In this document: one piece after another, positions 7,586 to 14,777 of the stretch
How the letters are laid out: every line of letters begins with the position of its first letter
Numbering within the stretch: position 1 is the stretch's first letter
Assembly (NCBI GenBank): GCA_007119795.1
Contig: SKOZ01000103.1
Location: forward strand, 1-19,764
DNA from: Planctomycetales bacterium
GTDB taxonomy: Bacteria; Planctomycetota; Planctomycetia; Pirellulales; Thermoguttaceae
Reading direction: 5' to 3'
DNA: 19,764 bases
Position numbers and translations under genes: made by a program
The notes under the pieces: generated by a model
Told to the model about the DNA's origin: nothing
What the model saw: the letters and a program-made list of their open reading frames with translations, nothing else
Databases searched by the model: none

Positions 7586-8332
7586 ATGGCATCCTCCGGA
7601 GGAACCCGGCCGGGGCGGCTCGTTACCGCCTGCCCCCACTGCGGGAAGCGGTTCGCGGTGGGGGCCGCCTTCGTCGGCCGCCAGGCCCGCTGCCTGGGAT
7701 GCGGGGAGCCCTTCGCCGTGCAGCCGGCAGCTCCCCCGCCGGCCGCCAAGACGGTGGCCCGCCGCAAGGACACGCCGACGTGCGGCATCTGCCAGTGCCC
7801 CGTGGCCGCCGGCGAGCCGCTCCGCGGCTGCCCCCAGTGCCGCGCCCCCTACCACGCCGAATGCTGGGACTACAACCAGGGCTGCGCCCTCTACGGCTGC
7901 CCCCAGGCGCCGCCGACCGAGGGACTCACGGCGCTGGAGATCCCCCCCTCCCACTGGGGGCGCGAGGAGAAACGCTGCCCCCACTGCGGCAACCAGATCA
8001 ACGCCGCCGCCGTCCGCTGCCGCACCTGCGGGGCGACCTTCTCGTCGGCGGCGCCCCAGCACGCTGCCGATTACCACGTCCAGCGGCAGATCGAAGCCGA
8101 GCTCCCCCGGCTCCGCACTGCCGCCATCTGGCTGCTCACCTTCAGCCTCATCCCCTGCACGGCGCCGCTGGCGGGCGTGGTCGGCCTCCTCTGGTACCTC
8201 TTCCAGCGGCCGGCGATCCACCGCCTGCCGCCCGTCTTCACCGCCCTCTGGATGATCGCCTTGGGAGCGGCCGCCGTGCAGACCGTCTTGCTGGCCTTTC
8301 TCGGCCTGGTGGCCCGCCTGGCGGGATACTGA
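7586..8332 (+). CDS. RING-like zinc-finger membrane protein, candidate E3 ligase
   Basis: 248 residues; ATG at 7586, with GGAG (7576-7579) inside the end of the FHA gene and a 3-nt gap. Three zinc modules precede the membrane part. First is an N-terminal ribbon (C16-x2-C19, C36-x2-C39). Second is a RING-like binuclear finger: C66-x2-C69, C82-x2-C85, H90-x2-C93, C100-x4-C105, with the Trp after C93 (ECWDY) that is frequent in this family. Third is a second ribbon (C131-x2-C134, C145-x2-C148). Two or three hydrophobic helices lie at about 180-206 and 218-245. RING domains recruit charged E2 enzymes, and the next gene is an E2, so an E3-like role is the natural reading. Prokaryotic RING-type treble-clef domains next to E2 and JAB genes were predicted by Burroughs and colleagues. 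The ligand order C4-HC-C2 also fits PHD/RINGv-type fingers. Confidence 0.85.
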   Translation: MASSGGTRPGRLVTACPHCGKRFAVGAAFVGRQARCLGCGEPFAVQPAAPPPAAKTVARRKDTPTCGICQCPVAAGEPLRGCPQCRAPYHAECWDYNQGCALYGCPQAPPTEGLTALEIPPSHWGREEKRCPHCGNQINAAAVRCRTCGATFSSAAPQHAADYHVQRQIEAELPRLRTAAIWLLTFSLIPCTAPLAGVVGLLWYLFQRPAIHRLPPVFTALWMIALGAAAVQTVLLAFLGLVARLAGY

Positions 8333-8348
8333 ACCAAGGGAGTCTCCG

Positions 8349-8813
8349 ATGAATCCACGAATCCGCCGCCTCCAGTCGGACTTCGCCAAGATGCGGACCG
8401 TCTTCGCCCGCCACCCCTTCATCGGCATCGTGGCGGCCGAGGGGACTCCCCCGGAAAGATACCTCGTCGAGTTCCGCGTCCTGGGACTCGTTCCCGCCGA
8501 GGACGGCGCCTTCCGGCCGGCGCGGCAGCACCGCGCTGAGGTCTTCCTCACGCTCGACTATCCCCGCCGTCCACCCCTGTGCCGCATGATCACGCCCCTC
8601 TTCCATCCCAACGTCGACCCGCAGAAGATCTGCATCGGCGACCACTGGAGCGCCGGCCAGACGCTGCCGCAACTGGTCGTCCGCATCGCCGAAATGATCT
8701 CTTTCCAGAGCTACAACGTCAAAAGCCCCCTGAATGCCCAAGCGGCCGCCTGGGCCGAGGAGCACGTCGACCAGCTCCCGCTGGAGAAACGCGACCTGGG
8801 CGCCGGGCTCTAG
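8349..8813 (+). CDS. E2/UBC-fold ubiquitin-conjugating-like enzyme
   Basis: 154 residues, the size of a minimal eukaryotic UBC domain. ATG at 8349 is preceded by AAGGGAG (8336-8342) at 6 nt. The full UBC order is visible: N-terminal basic helix (RIRRLQSDFAKM), strands up to AEVFLTLDYP, the YPxxPP turn (71-76), HPN (86-88), the presumed catalytic C95 in KICIGDHW, W100, then helix LPQLVVRIAEMI and the crossing segment KSPLNAQAAAWA, which matches the SPLN-x-EA motif of eukaryotic E2s. The HPN-to-Cys distance is one residue shorter than in typical E2s. It should accept the Ubl as thioester from the E1 and transfer it to a target with the RING protein. It is the last operon gene; its stop is only 25 nt from the convergent gene's stop. 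Confidence 0.93.
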   Translation: MNPRIRRLQSDFAKMRTVFARHPFIGIVAAEGTPPERYLVEFRVLGLVPAEDGAFRPARQHRAEVFLTLDYPRRPPLCRMITPLFHPNVDPQKICIGDHWSAGQTLPQLVVRIAEMISFQSYNVKSPLNAQAAAWAEEHVDQLPLEKRDLGAGL

Positions 8814-8838
8814 CACTTTTCCGCAGGGCCGCAGCGAG

Positions 8839-9714
8839 TCAGCGCTCCGCAGCGGACGCTCGGTCGTCCTCCTCCGGTCCCTGGGCCTCTCCCTCGCCCC
8901 GCAACTCGGCCAGCGTGGTGGCAAGCCGGCGGGGATCGTCGGTGAAAAAGGAGACCGGCCGATGGACAAGGAGGGGGACGACGGCCTCGCGGGCCCCGGT
9001 CCACTCGTTCAGGTGCAGCCGGGCGCCGCTGCGGCGGACGCGGTCGGCCAGGGTGGGATCGCCCTCCAGCCACGACGGCCAGAGGCGGATCGTCTCCACA
9101 CCGGCCGCAGCGAAGTCCTCGATGGCGTCCGCGCGGGGGATCAGGCCCATCTGCGGAGACTTCGGCAGCAAGCGCCGGAAGAGTTCCACTTGCTCCAGGC
9201 TGCGAACGCCGACCACCGTCCGCTCCGCATCGCCGTACCTGCGGACCGTGCGGGCGATCCGTTCCGCATAGACCCCGCCCTCCTCCTTAAGGTCGAGCAC
9301 CACGTCGACCTCACCCCGGCAGGCCGCCAGCGCCTCGGCCAATGTGGGTGCCCGTTCTCCGGCATACTGCGGGTCGAACCAACTCCCCGCATCGAGCTGC
9401 CGCAGTGCCTCGAGCGTCATCTCTCCGACCGCTCCCCGGCCGTCGGTGGTGCGGTCCACCGTGGCGTCGTGGAGCAGCACGAGATGCCCGTCGCGCGTGG
9501 TGCGGATGTCAATCTCCACGCCCGTCGCCTCCACCTCGATGGCCCGCTCGATGGCGGCCATCGTGTTCTCGGGGCGCTCGGCGCTCGCGCCGCGGTGGGC
9601 GATGATCTCCTCCACGCCGCGGGCCGCCTCGGCCAGCTCGCCGGCGGCCGCAGCGTGCGCGAGGACGAGGCCGCCGGCCAGCAAAGCGAACGAGACCAGT
9701 CGCGTGCGGAACAC
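8839..9714 (-). CDS. Secreted glycerophosphodiester phosphodiesterase (GDPD family)
   Basis: 291 residues. The start is GTG at 9714 with AAGGAG (9723-9728) 8 nt upstream. An N-terminal signal peptide (about 1-24, ending AHAAAAG) indicates export. Family hallmarks are present in order: H40-R41-G42 (HRGASAERPENT), metal ligands E67 and D69 (GVEIDIRTTRDG), H82 in HDATVDRTTDG, K143 in DLKE, and the late LNEWTGA segment corresponding to the family's W-T-V/N strand. The enzyme hydrolyses glycerophosphodiesters to glycerol-3-phosphate and an alcohol, outside the cytoplasmic membrane here. The last 20 residues are an acidic tail (EGEAQGPEEDDRASAAER). It lies 54 nt downstream of the GH123-like gene on the same strand and is probably co-transcribed with it. 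Family assignment is secure. Confidence 0.93.
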   Translation of the reverse strand: MFRTRLVSFALLAGGLVLAHAAAAGELAEAARGVEEIIAHRGASAERPENTMAAIERAIEVEATGVEIDIRTTRDGHLVLLHDATVDRTTDGRGAVGEMTLEALRQLDAGSWFDPQYAGERAPTLAEALAACRGEVDVVLDLKEEGGVYAERIARTVRRYGDAERTVVGVRSLEQVELFRRLLPKSPQMGLIPRADAIEDFAAAGVETIRLWPSWLEGDPTLADRVRRSGARLHLNEWTGAREAVVPLLVHRPVSFFTDDPRRLATTLAELRGEGEAQGPEEDDRASAAER

Positions 9715-9735
9715 GGTGCGTTCTCCTTTCTCGGC

Positions 9736-9757
9736 TTATCGTCTGATTATCGTCTGA
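9736..9757. repeat. Tandem 11-bp repeat between the GH123-like and GDPD genes
   Basis: TTATCGTCTGA occurs twice in direct contact (9736-9746, 9747-9757), followed by T. It occupies the intercistronic spacer just upstream of the GDPD ribosome binding site. It may be replication slippage or a spacing element; no function is evident. Confidence 0.7.
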
Positions 9758-9768
9758 TCGCTGTCCTC

Positions 9769-12700
9769 TCACGGCAGCTCGACGAGCCCCTCGATGGCCC
9801 TGGCCAGCCGGGCGCGGACCTCGTAGAGCTGTGCGGGATCGGGAAGGATGCGGCTCGAGTAGCGGCCGCCGGGGTTGGGGATGGAGACCAACTCGGCCGC
9901 CGCCTCCAGGGCCGCCTCGGCCTCGGCCGTGTCGCGCCCCGCCGCCCGCCCCTCGTCGGTCAGGCGGCGGAGCAGAACGAGGTACTCGTAGTCCTCCACT
10001 CCCTCGCGGGCCTGCTCGAAGCGGATCGACGTGACCGGCCCGTCGTGGCCGATCGGTCCGCCGGGGTAGAGCAGGTAGCCGTCCCCGTTCGGATAGCGGA
10101 CCCAGTAGGAACGGTCGGGCTCGTCCGACTGGTGGATGTAGGAGTGCCAGCCGAAGCGGTAGGGGTCGTACGTCAGCCAGGTGATGCCCCAGAACTCGTA
10201 GGCCTCGACGTCGTATTGGAAGCAGTAATGAGGCAGGAGCCGCTCGACGGCCGCGTACGGGGTGTCGAGGCACATCTGGCCGTCGGTGGTGAACCAGAGC
10301 CGGTCGCCCGCCGCGCGGAGCCGCTCCATCGTCTCCACCGGCACGCGGCCGTCGTGACCGATGCCCCAGACGTTGAGGTAGCCGTCCCAGTCCGGCACGT
10401 GCCGCCAGGTGCTGGCGTAGATGGGGATGGCGGGGTCGACTTCCTGGATCATCGCGATGAGGGCCTTCATCTGCTCGCGGATGTGCTCGTGGTGGTCGAA
10501 GGGCTCGTCGGAGATGTAGAGCACGATCCGCTCCTGCCAGCCCTGCTCCCGCAGGTGGTCCCAGAAGAGCCGCAGCATCTCCTGGTAGACCCGCCGGTAC
10601 TCCGGCCGCAACCGGCCGGGCTCGTCGGTCTCGTAGGGCCGCTCGCCGAGGATCGTCCGCGGCGGAAGCCCCCACCCGAAGAGATAGAAGTCCCAGGGGG
10701 TATAGGCCACCGGCAGCCCGAAGTCGTCGAAATGGCGGCGGGCGGCGCGGTCGAACTCGGTGAAGTCGGCCACCACGCGGTCCCCCTCGCGCCGGAACCG
10801 CGGCCCGGGGCGGATGACGTCGGGAGAGAGGCGATTGGCCGCCATCAGCTCCGCGACCTCGTCGTAGAGCTCCCCGAGCGGCTTCTCCCAGAGCGCGGCG
10901 CCGGGACCGAGGCGCACGTCGTAGATCGCTGCCAGCGATGGGCTTTCCGGCAGCGCAAAGTCCCAGACGCGCAGGTCGAAGGGGACCTCGGCCACCGTCG
11001 CACCTTCCGCCACCAACCGCACCGCGCCCGCGTAGTCGCCCGCGGGCGCATCCTCGCCCACACGCACGGTAATCCATACCGCCTTCGTGCTGTCGGCCGC
11101 CAGGTCGAGCGCGGCCCGCGGCAGCAGGGGATCGGGCCAGAGCCCGGGCCAGCCCTCGGAGGCGAAGCGGGCCGTGGGCCGCAGGCGGTGCCAGCCGGGC
11201 GCCTGCGACTGGTAGTAGCTCGTCGGGTAGTCGATGGGAACGTAGCCCACGACACGGACTTCGACATCCTCGATCGTCGCCCCGCCGGGCCCGGCGGGCG
11301 GATCGACCTCGACGCGGACGTCCCCGATCGCCCGCCCGCTGCGGAGGGCCAGTTGCACCGGCTCCGCCTCGTTGCGCGCCGCGGCGATCCGCGCCGGCCC
11401 GGCCTCGCGCGGAGCCGGGGTATCGGGGAAGACCTTCTCGACGGCGGGCACCTGCCAGACGGCCAGGGCCTCCGGTTCCATCGGCCGCCCCTCGAACCGG
11501 GCCAGCCTCCCCGGCAGCACCTCGGCCACCACGGCGGCATCGTGCCAGAGGGTGCCCGTCCCTTCCATCGTCAGGTGGAGGTCGAGTTGGGAAGCGTCGT
11601 CGGGCATGGTGAGCAGGCCGGCCATGAGAGTCCAGTCGGCGGTGCCCCGCAACGGTTCGCCCACCGAGGCGAAGCCGCCGTGCTGCGAGAACTCGCCCTC
11701 GGCCGTCCGCAGGTGGGCGTGCAGCACGACGCCGTGCTCGTCCACGTTGCGGCACTTAACCCACGCGGCCACCAGATACGTCCGGCCGGGCTCGACCTCG
11801 ACGGTCTGCCGCCAGCCCCGCCAGGCCGCCCTGGCCCCGGCCGGGACGTGGAGCATGGCGCAGCGGTCGCCCCGCTTGCCCGGCGTGTCGAAGCCGTAGG
11901 TCACCTCGCCCGCGGTCCCCGGCGGGCCCGAGTCCGTCCATCCCGCGGGCACATCCTCGCCTTCTTCGAAGTCGGGGTTGGTCAGCCGATTGCGTTCCGC
12001 CAAGGGCAGCTCGGCCTCGACCTCCGCGGCTTCGACCGCCGGGGATTCCTCGCCCAGGTAGACGGAGAACGTCTGCGCCGTGCGCGGCGCCAGGTCGTGG
12101 GTCACCAGGAGCGTCTCGCCGTAGACCGCGTGGGGAAGGGGCTGGCCTGCGGCGGTCACCACCATGCTGGCCGGGTCGAGACGGCCGCGCATGCGGTTCT
12201 CCAGGAGGCGGAAGTCGAACGCCAAGAGCCCGCCGGCGACCGGCTGCGAGGAGAAGTTCATCGCCCGCACCACCGCCCGCTGGTCCCGCCGCACGCCGGA
12301 TTCGGCGGCATCGTCGAACCAGTCCGCCTCGGCGCCCAGCTCGGCAAGCGGCATCGTCTCCGGGGGGAAAACGTCGATTTCGACCGTCCCGGGCGCTTCG
12401 AGGCACTCGAGGCTCACGTTGTCGAACCACGCCGTGCCGGTGCCGCGGAGCACCGTGCCCACGGTGGCGCGGTTGGCTCCCTCGGGCACGGTGAACTCGG
12501 CCTCGACGCGCCGCCAGTCGAACGTCCCTTCGCCCGCCGTGAGCATCCGGGAGTCGAGCATGGAATTCCGCTCGTGGCCCAGGTGGATGTACCAGCCCGC
12601 AAACCCCTCGACGCCCTCGCCCCGCACCCATCCCGTCATGCGGTAGCGGGCGCCGGCAACGACGTGGATGTCGCGCTGGCGCGTGGCGATCCAGCTCGGC

Positions 12701-13305
12701 TCGGCCCCGCGATCGACCTCGGTCTTCAGGCACCACTGGCCCGACTGGGCGTCTTCGCGAACCCAGGCCAACCGGTGCTCGGCGGTCATGGTGTCGTGCT
12801 GCCAACCCTCGGGGGTACCCTCCCGGCCGTGCTCGAGGTCGCCGTTGACCAGCCCCGGGCGCGTGGTGAGGGCGTCGGGCAGCACCCAGGCTGCGGGATT
12901 GTCGAAGTAGACGAAATAGGTCGCCTCGCCGCCCGGGGCGCACTCGGCCGGGATGACCAGCGTGCCGCCCGCGGGGATCGAGCCCTCATCGAGCAATCCC
13001 CCGTCGGGGCCGTAGAGGGCGTGACGCATCTCGATGCCCTCGGCGTTGCAGACGCGGATCGACTCCGCCCGCTTGCCCGCCAGCTCCGCCTCGCCGGCCC
13101 CTTCGCCGACCGGCACGGCCACCGGCTCGCCGAGCAGCTCCGTCTCCCGCCCATTGCGCACTTCGACACGCAACCGGCCCGCCCACCAGCCCCCGCCGTC
13201 GAGATCGAGCGGGTGATGCCAGTCGGCCGCAGCCGGCGAGGCCAGGAGGCCCACCAGGCAGAGGAGGCGGATCGAGAGAGGAAAGCGGGACATTTCTGGC
13301 TTCAT
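9769..13305 (-). CDS. Secreted GH123/DUF4091-like glycosidase with two CBM-like modules
   Basis: 1178 residues. Signal peptide about 1-27 (SIRLLCLVGLLASPAAA). A first beta-rich region is followed by two related carbohydrate-binding jelly-roll modules: about 152-304 (GLVNGDLEHG ... FDNVSLE) and about 441-606 (LTNPDFEEGE ... LWHDAAVV). Each opens with the N-x-D-x-E-x-G-x2-P-x-GW pattern of CBM4/9-type domains. Residues about 625-790 resemble the beta-sandwich preceding GH123 catalytic domains. Residues about 800-1140 match the DUF4091/GH123 (beta/alpha)8 region, with the Asp-Glu pair D933-E934 in YISDEPFDHH; a neighbouring Asp-Glu pair acts in GH123 through substrate-assisted catalysis with N-acetyl sugars. 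The conserved EGVEDYEYLVLL near 1107-1125 fits DUF4091. The exact substrate cannot be read. Start: ATG 13305, with only a distant GAGG; Met5 is an alternative. Confidence 0.88.
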   Translation of the reverse strand: MKPEMSRFPLSIRLLCLVGLLASPAAADWHHPLDLDGGGWWAGRLRVEVRNGRETELLGEPVAVPVGEGAGEAELAGKRAESIRVCNAEGIEMRHALYGPDGGLLDEGSIPAGGTLVIPAECAPGGEATYFVYFDNPAAWVLPDALTTRPGLVNGDLEHGREGTPEGWQHDTMTAEHRLAWVREDAQSGQWCLKTEVDRGAEPSWIATRQRDIHVVAGARYRMTGWVRGEGVEGFAGWYIHLGHERNSMLDSRMLTAGEGTFDWRRVEAEFTVPEGANRATVGTVLRGTGTAWFDNVSLECLEAPGTVEIDVFPPETMPLAELGAEADWFDDAAESGVRRDQRAVVRAMNFSSQPVAGGLLAFDFRLLENRMRGRLDPASMVVTAAGQPLPHAVYGETLLVTHDLAPRTAQTFSVYLGEESPAVEAAEVEAELPLAERNRLTNPDFEEGEDVPAGWTDSGPPGTAGEVTYGFDTPGKRGDRCAMLHVPAGARAAWRGWRQTVEVEPGRTYLVAAWVKCRNVDEHGVVLHAHLRTAEGEFSQHGGFASVGEPLRGTADWTLMAGLLTMPDDASQLDLHLTMEGTGTLWHDAAVVAEVLPGRLARFEGRPMEPEALAVWQVPAVEKVFPDTPAPREAGPARIAAARNEAEPVQLALRSGRAIGDVRVEVDPPAGPGGATIEDVEVRVVGYVPIDYPTSYYQSQAPGWHRLRPTARFASEGWPGLWPDPLLPRAALDLAADSTKAVWITVRVGEDAPAGDYAGAVRLVAEGATVAEVPFDLRVWDFALPESPSLAAIYDVRLGPGAALWEKPLGELYDEVAELMAANRLSPDVIRPGPRFRREGDRVVADFTEFDRAARRHFDDFGLPVAYTPWDFYLFGWGLPPRTILGERPYETDEPGRLRPEYRRVYQEMLRLFWDHLREQGWQERIVLYISDEPFDHHEHIREQMKALIAMIQEVDPAIPIYASTWRHVPDWDGYLNVWGIGHDGRVPVETMERLRAAGDRLWFTTDGQMCLDTPYAAVERLLPHYCFQYDVEAYEFWGITWLTYDPYRFGWHSYIHQSDEPDRSYWVRYPNGDGYLLYPGGPIGHDGPVTSIRFEQAREGVEDYEYLVLLRRLTDEGRAAGRDTAEAEAALEAAAELVSIPNPGGRYSSRILPDPAQLYEVRARLARAIEGLVELP

Positions 13306-13380
13306 CGTGCGACTGCCTCGCGGGGAACGAACGTTGCCGGACTTGATGGGAAACTTCGCGTTTCTCGGTGACTGCCGAGC

Positions 13381-13599
13381 CGTAACCGTTCACGGGCCGG
13401 CCTGGGACTGGTCCATTTTTCGGCCAATAGACCCGGTCTTTAGCGACCGCCGATGCCCGAAAAATGGCCCCGTCCCCTTACCCTGCCGCGGCGCACCGGG
13501 CGAAGGGGACAGTCCCATTTTCGCGGCCGAATAGCGCCGTCCACCAGGAATACTCTCTATGGCCGCGAAAATCGGGACGGTCCCCCGTGAACGGTTACG
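13381..13599. mobile_element. MITE/REP-like palindromic element with 16-bp terminal inverted repeats
   Basis: A 219-bp non-coding block bounded by a perfect 16-bp inverted repeat: CGTAACCGTTCACGGG (13381-13396) and its reverse complement (13584-13599). Inside are two large imperfect hairpins. The first pairs 13404-13423 with 13457-13476; the second pairs 13505-13528 (GGGGACAGTCCCATTTTCGC...) with 13561-13585. GTCCCCTT (13472-13479) can also pair with AAGGGGAC (13503-13510). The 5-mer CGAGC lies directly before the left end (13376-13380) and one base after the right end (13601-13605), a possible target-site duplication. Nothing is encoded. Its features fit a non-autonomous element or REP-type repeat moved by a transposase encoded elsewhere. 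Confidence 0.75.
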
Positions 13600-13956
13600 T
13601 CGAGCCTCCCCTTTCATTCCCTACCAGCCTACTCGTCCCACCGCCGACATGCCACTCCCGAGATCCGCACACCACCCACGACCGGCCTGGCACAGCCCTC
13701 GCGTCTCCGCGCGAGTCGATTGGGAAAGAAGGAAGCGAAAGGAGGGCCTGGCCGGGCCTGCCGACCCCACTCCGCAAAGACGGACCGGCTGAACCTCACC
13801 CACCCCCAAAGGACCGTCCGAACGAGCCTGCCATTTCGGGGGTGCATTCCCGCAGCGAGCCGGTTGGCCGGGTGGCGCGGCCTCCTGGCTTGCATTTCGG
13901 GGGCCGGTCCGTATATTGGGAATTGGTGGCGACGCGGCGGTTGGCGTCGGCGCGAT
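13600..13956. other. Intergenic region between the palindromic element and tRNA-Gly
   Basis: 357 nt with no supportable gene on either strand; short frames lack ribosome binding sites and domains. It contains the tRNA promoter near its right end and an 11-bp direct repeat CATTTCGGGGG (13832-13842 and 13893-13903), the second copy overlapping the promoter. Confidence 0.6.
13890..13917 (+). promoter_or_regulatory. Likely sigma70-type promoter of tRNA-Gly
   Basis: TTGCAT (13890-13895) and TATATT (13912-13917, five of six consensus bases) with a 16-nt spacer, about 40 nt upstream of the tRNA 5' end. It is one of the few AT-rich hexamers in this GC-rich stretch and is in the right place and orientation. 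Confidence 0.5.
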
Positions 13957-14029
13957 GCGGCAGTAACTCAGTTGGTAGAGTATCGGCTTCCCAAGCCGAT
14001 TGTCGAGGGTTCGAGTCCCTTCTGCCGCT
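13957..14029 (+). tRNA. tRNA-Gly (anticodon CCC)
   Basis: Complete cloverleaf of 73 nt. Acceptor stem GCGGCAG / CTGCCGC plus discriminator T; D arm ACTC-AGTTGGTA-GAGT; anticodon stem TCGGC / GCCGA with loop TTCCCAA, giving anticodon CCC (reads GGG, glycine); T arm GAGGG-TTCGAGT-CCCTT. The CCA end is not encoded. Its 3' half serves as the target flank of the integrase remnant on the opposite strand. Confidence 0.95.
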
Positions 14030-14763
14030 CTCCCCAAGGCCCGTTGTCAGAGAGTGACAGCGGGCCTTTTTCGTTGCCAGAACAAGGGTTTACGGCAATC
14101 GGCCCCTCTTGCCGTTGTCCAGGGTTTTCGGGGGCCGAATTGCCAGAAGGGGCCACAGATTGACCCCTGCGGCCGACAGCAGGGGGGCGCAGAAGGGGGC
14201 GCGCAGGGGGCGCAAATCCGGCTTGGCCCTCCGTCCCCGTCGCCCGCCCCTCGACGGCTTCGGCGGCAGCTCCCAGAGCCGGCAGGGCCTCGACGGCCCC
14301 CGCCACGTCGAGAAGGCGGGGGTCGGTGTAGACGCCCATCGTCAGCTTGAGGTCGGAATGCCGCATGGCGGCTTGAGCGACCCGGGCGGCCACTCCGGCA
14401 GCCGACAGCCAGGTTGCGAAGGTCGTTCGCAAGGCGTGAAAGTCGAGAGAACGGCCCCGGTCGTCCACCTTCGGAATCCCGGCGGCCTGCAAGTCGAGGT
14501 CCAACGCCCGGCGGTCCGAAGCCTCATCGGCCCGCGGCAGCCGGCCCATGGGATCTCCCACCAGCCGGCCATCAGCCATCCCAAAATCTCGCCAGGCAGA
14601 CTTCCCCCACCACCACCCGCGGCTTGCCGTCCTCTCCGTCCACCACCGGGGCCTGTTTCGCCCGTCCCTTGCCGTCCGTCCACCGGGCCACCCGCCGGCC
14701 CCGGACAGCCACCACGTCGGCACCGTCCGGCAGTGGTCATGTCTTGAGGAATACCCGTCCCAC
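13968..14763 (-). pseudogene. Tyrosine-recombinase integrase, nonsense-mutated and internally deleted
   Basis: Starts at GTG 14763 with a good GGAGG 8 nt upstream, encoding MGRVFLKT then an in-frame TGA (14739-14737), then PLPDGADVVAVRGRRVARW and further N-terminal residues typical of planctomycete-type integrases (ending ARFWDG, stop at 14574-14572). After a change of frame the C-terminal catalytic part follows: HALR (14438-14427), MRHSD (14366-14352) and the nucleophile Tyr in VYTD (14330-14328). The core-binding domain and the first catalytic Arg, roughly 150-200 residues in full-length relatives, are missing between the two parts. The C-terminal frame continues through the tRNA terminator and antisense tRNA (KGLEPSTIGLGSRYSTN), the classic product of integration into a tRNA gene. 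It should be inactive as an integrase. Confidence 0.82.
14036..14071 (+). terminator. Intrinsic terminator of tRNA-Gly
   Basis: Stem AAGGCCCGTTGTC (14036-14048) pairs with GACAGCGGGCCTTTT (from 14056), with one G-U pair, 7-nt loop and a T5 run (14067-14071). It starts 7 nt after the tRNA. The same bases form part of the integrase pseudogene's C-terminal frame on the minus strand. Confidence 0.85.
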
Positions 14764-14777
14764 CGGTCCACCTCCCG

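Noticed and set aside
6740..8551. A 603-residue minus-strand open frame opposite the FHA, RING and E2 genes
   Set aside because: Composition is typical of an antisense shadow and it would span three real genes with intact motifs on the other strand.
8734..13371. A 1545-residue open frame on the plus strand
   Set aside because: It is antisense to the GH123-like and GDPD genes, has no ribosome binding site or domain, and is His/Arg/Gly/Pro-rich as expected from the complement of a high-GC coding frame.
13381..13599. CRISPR array or paired Rho-independent terminators instead of a mobile element
   Set aside because: There are no regularly spaced direct repeats, and the hairpins lack T-runs; the outer perfect inverted repeats fit a transposable palindrome better.
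13832..13903. Direct repeat CATTTCGGGGG (two copies 61 bp apart) as a regulatory iteron
   Set aside because: Only two copies of 11 bp in a GC-rich spacer; no palindromy or further support.
13464..14057. Open frame of 197 residues across the palindromic element, spacer and tRNA
   Set aside because: It crosses a tRNA and hairpins and has no codon-bias or domain support.
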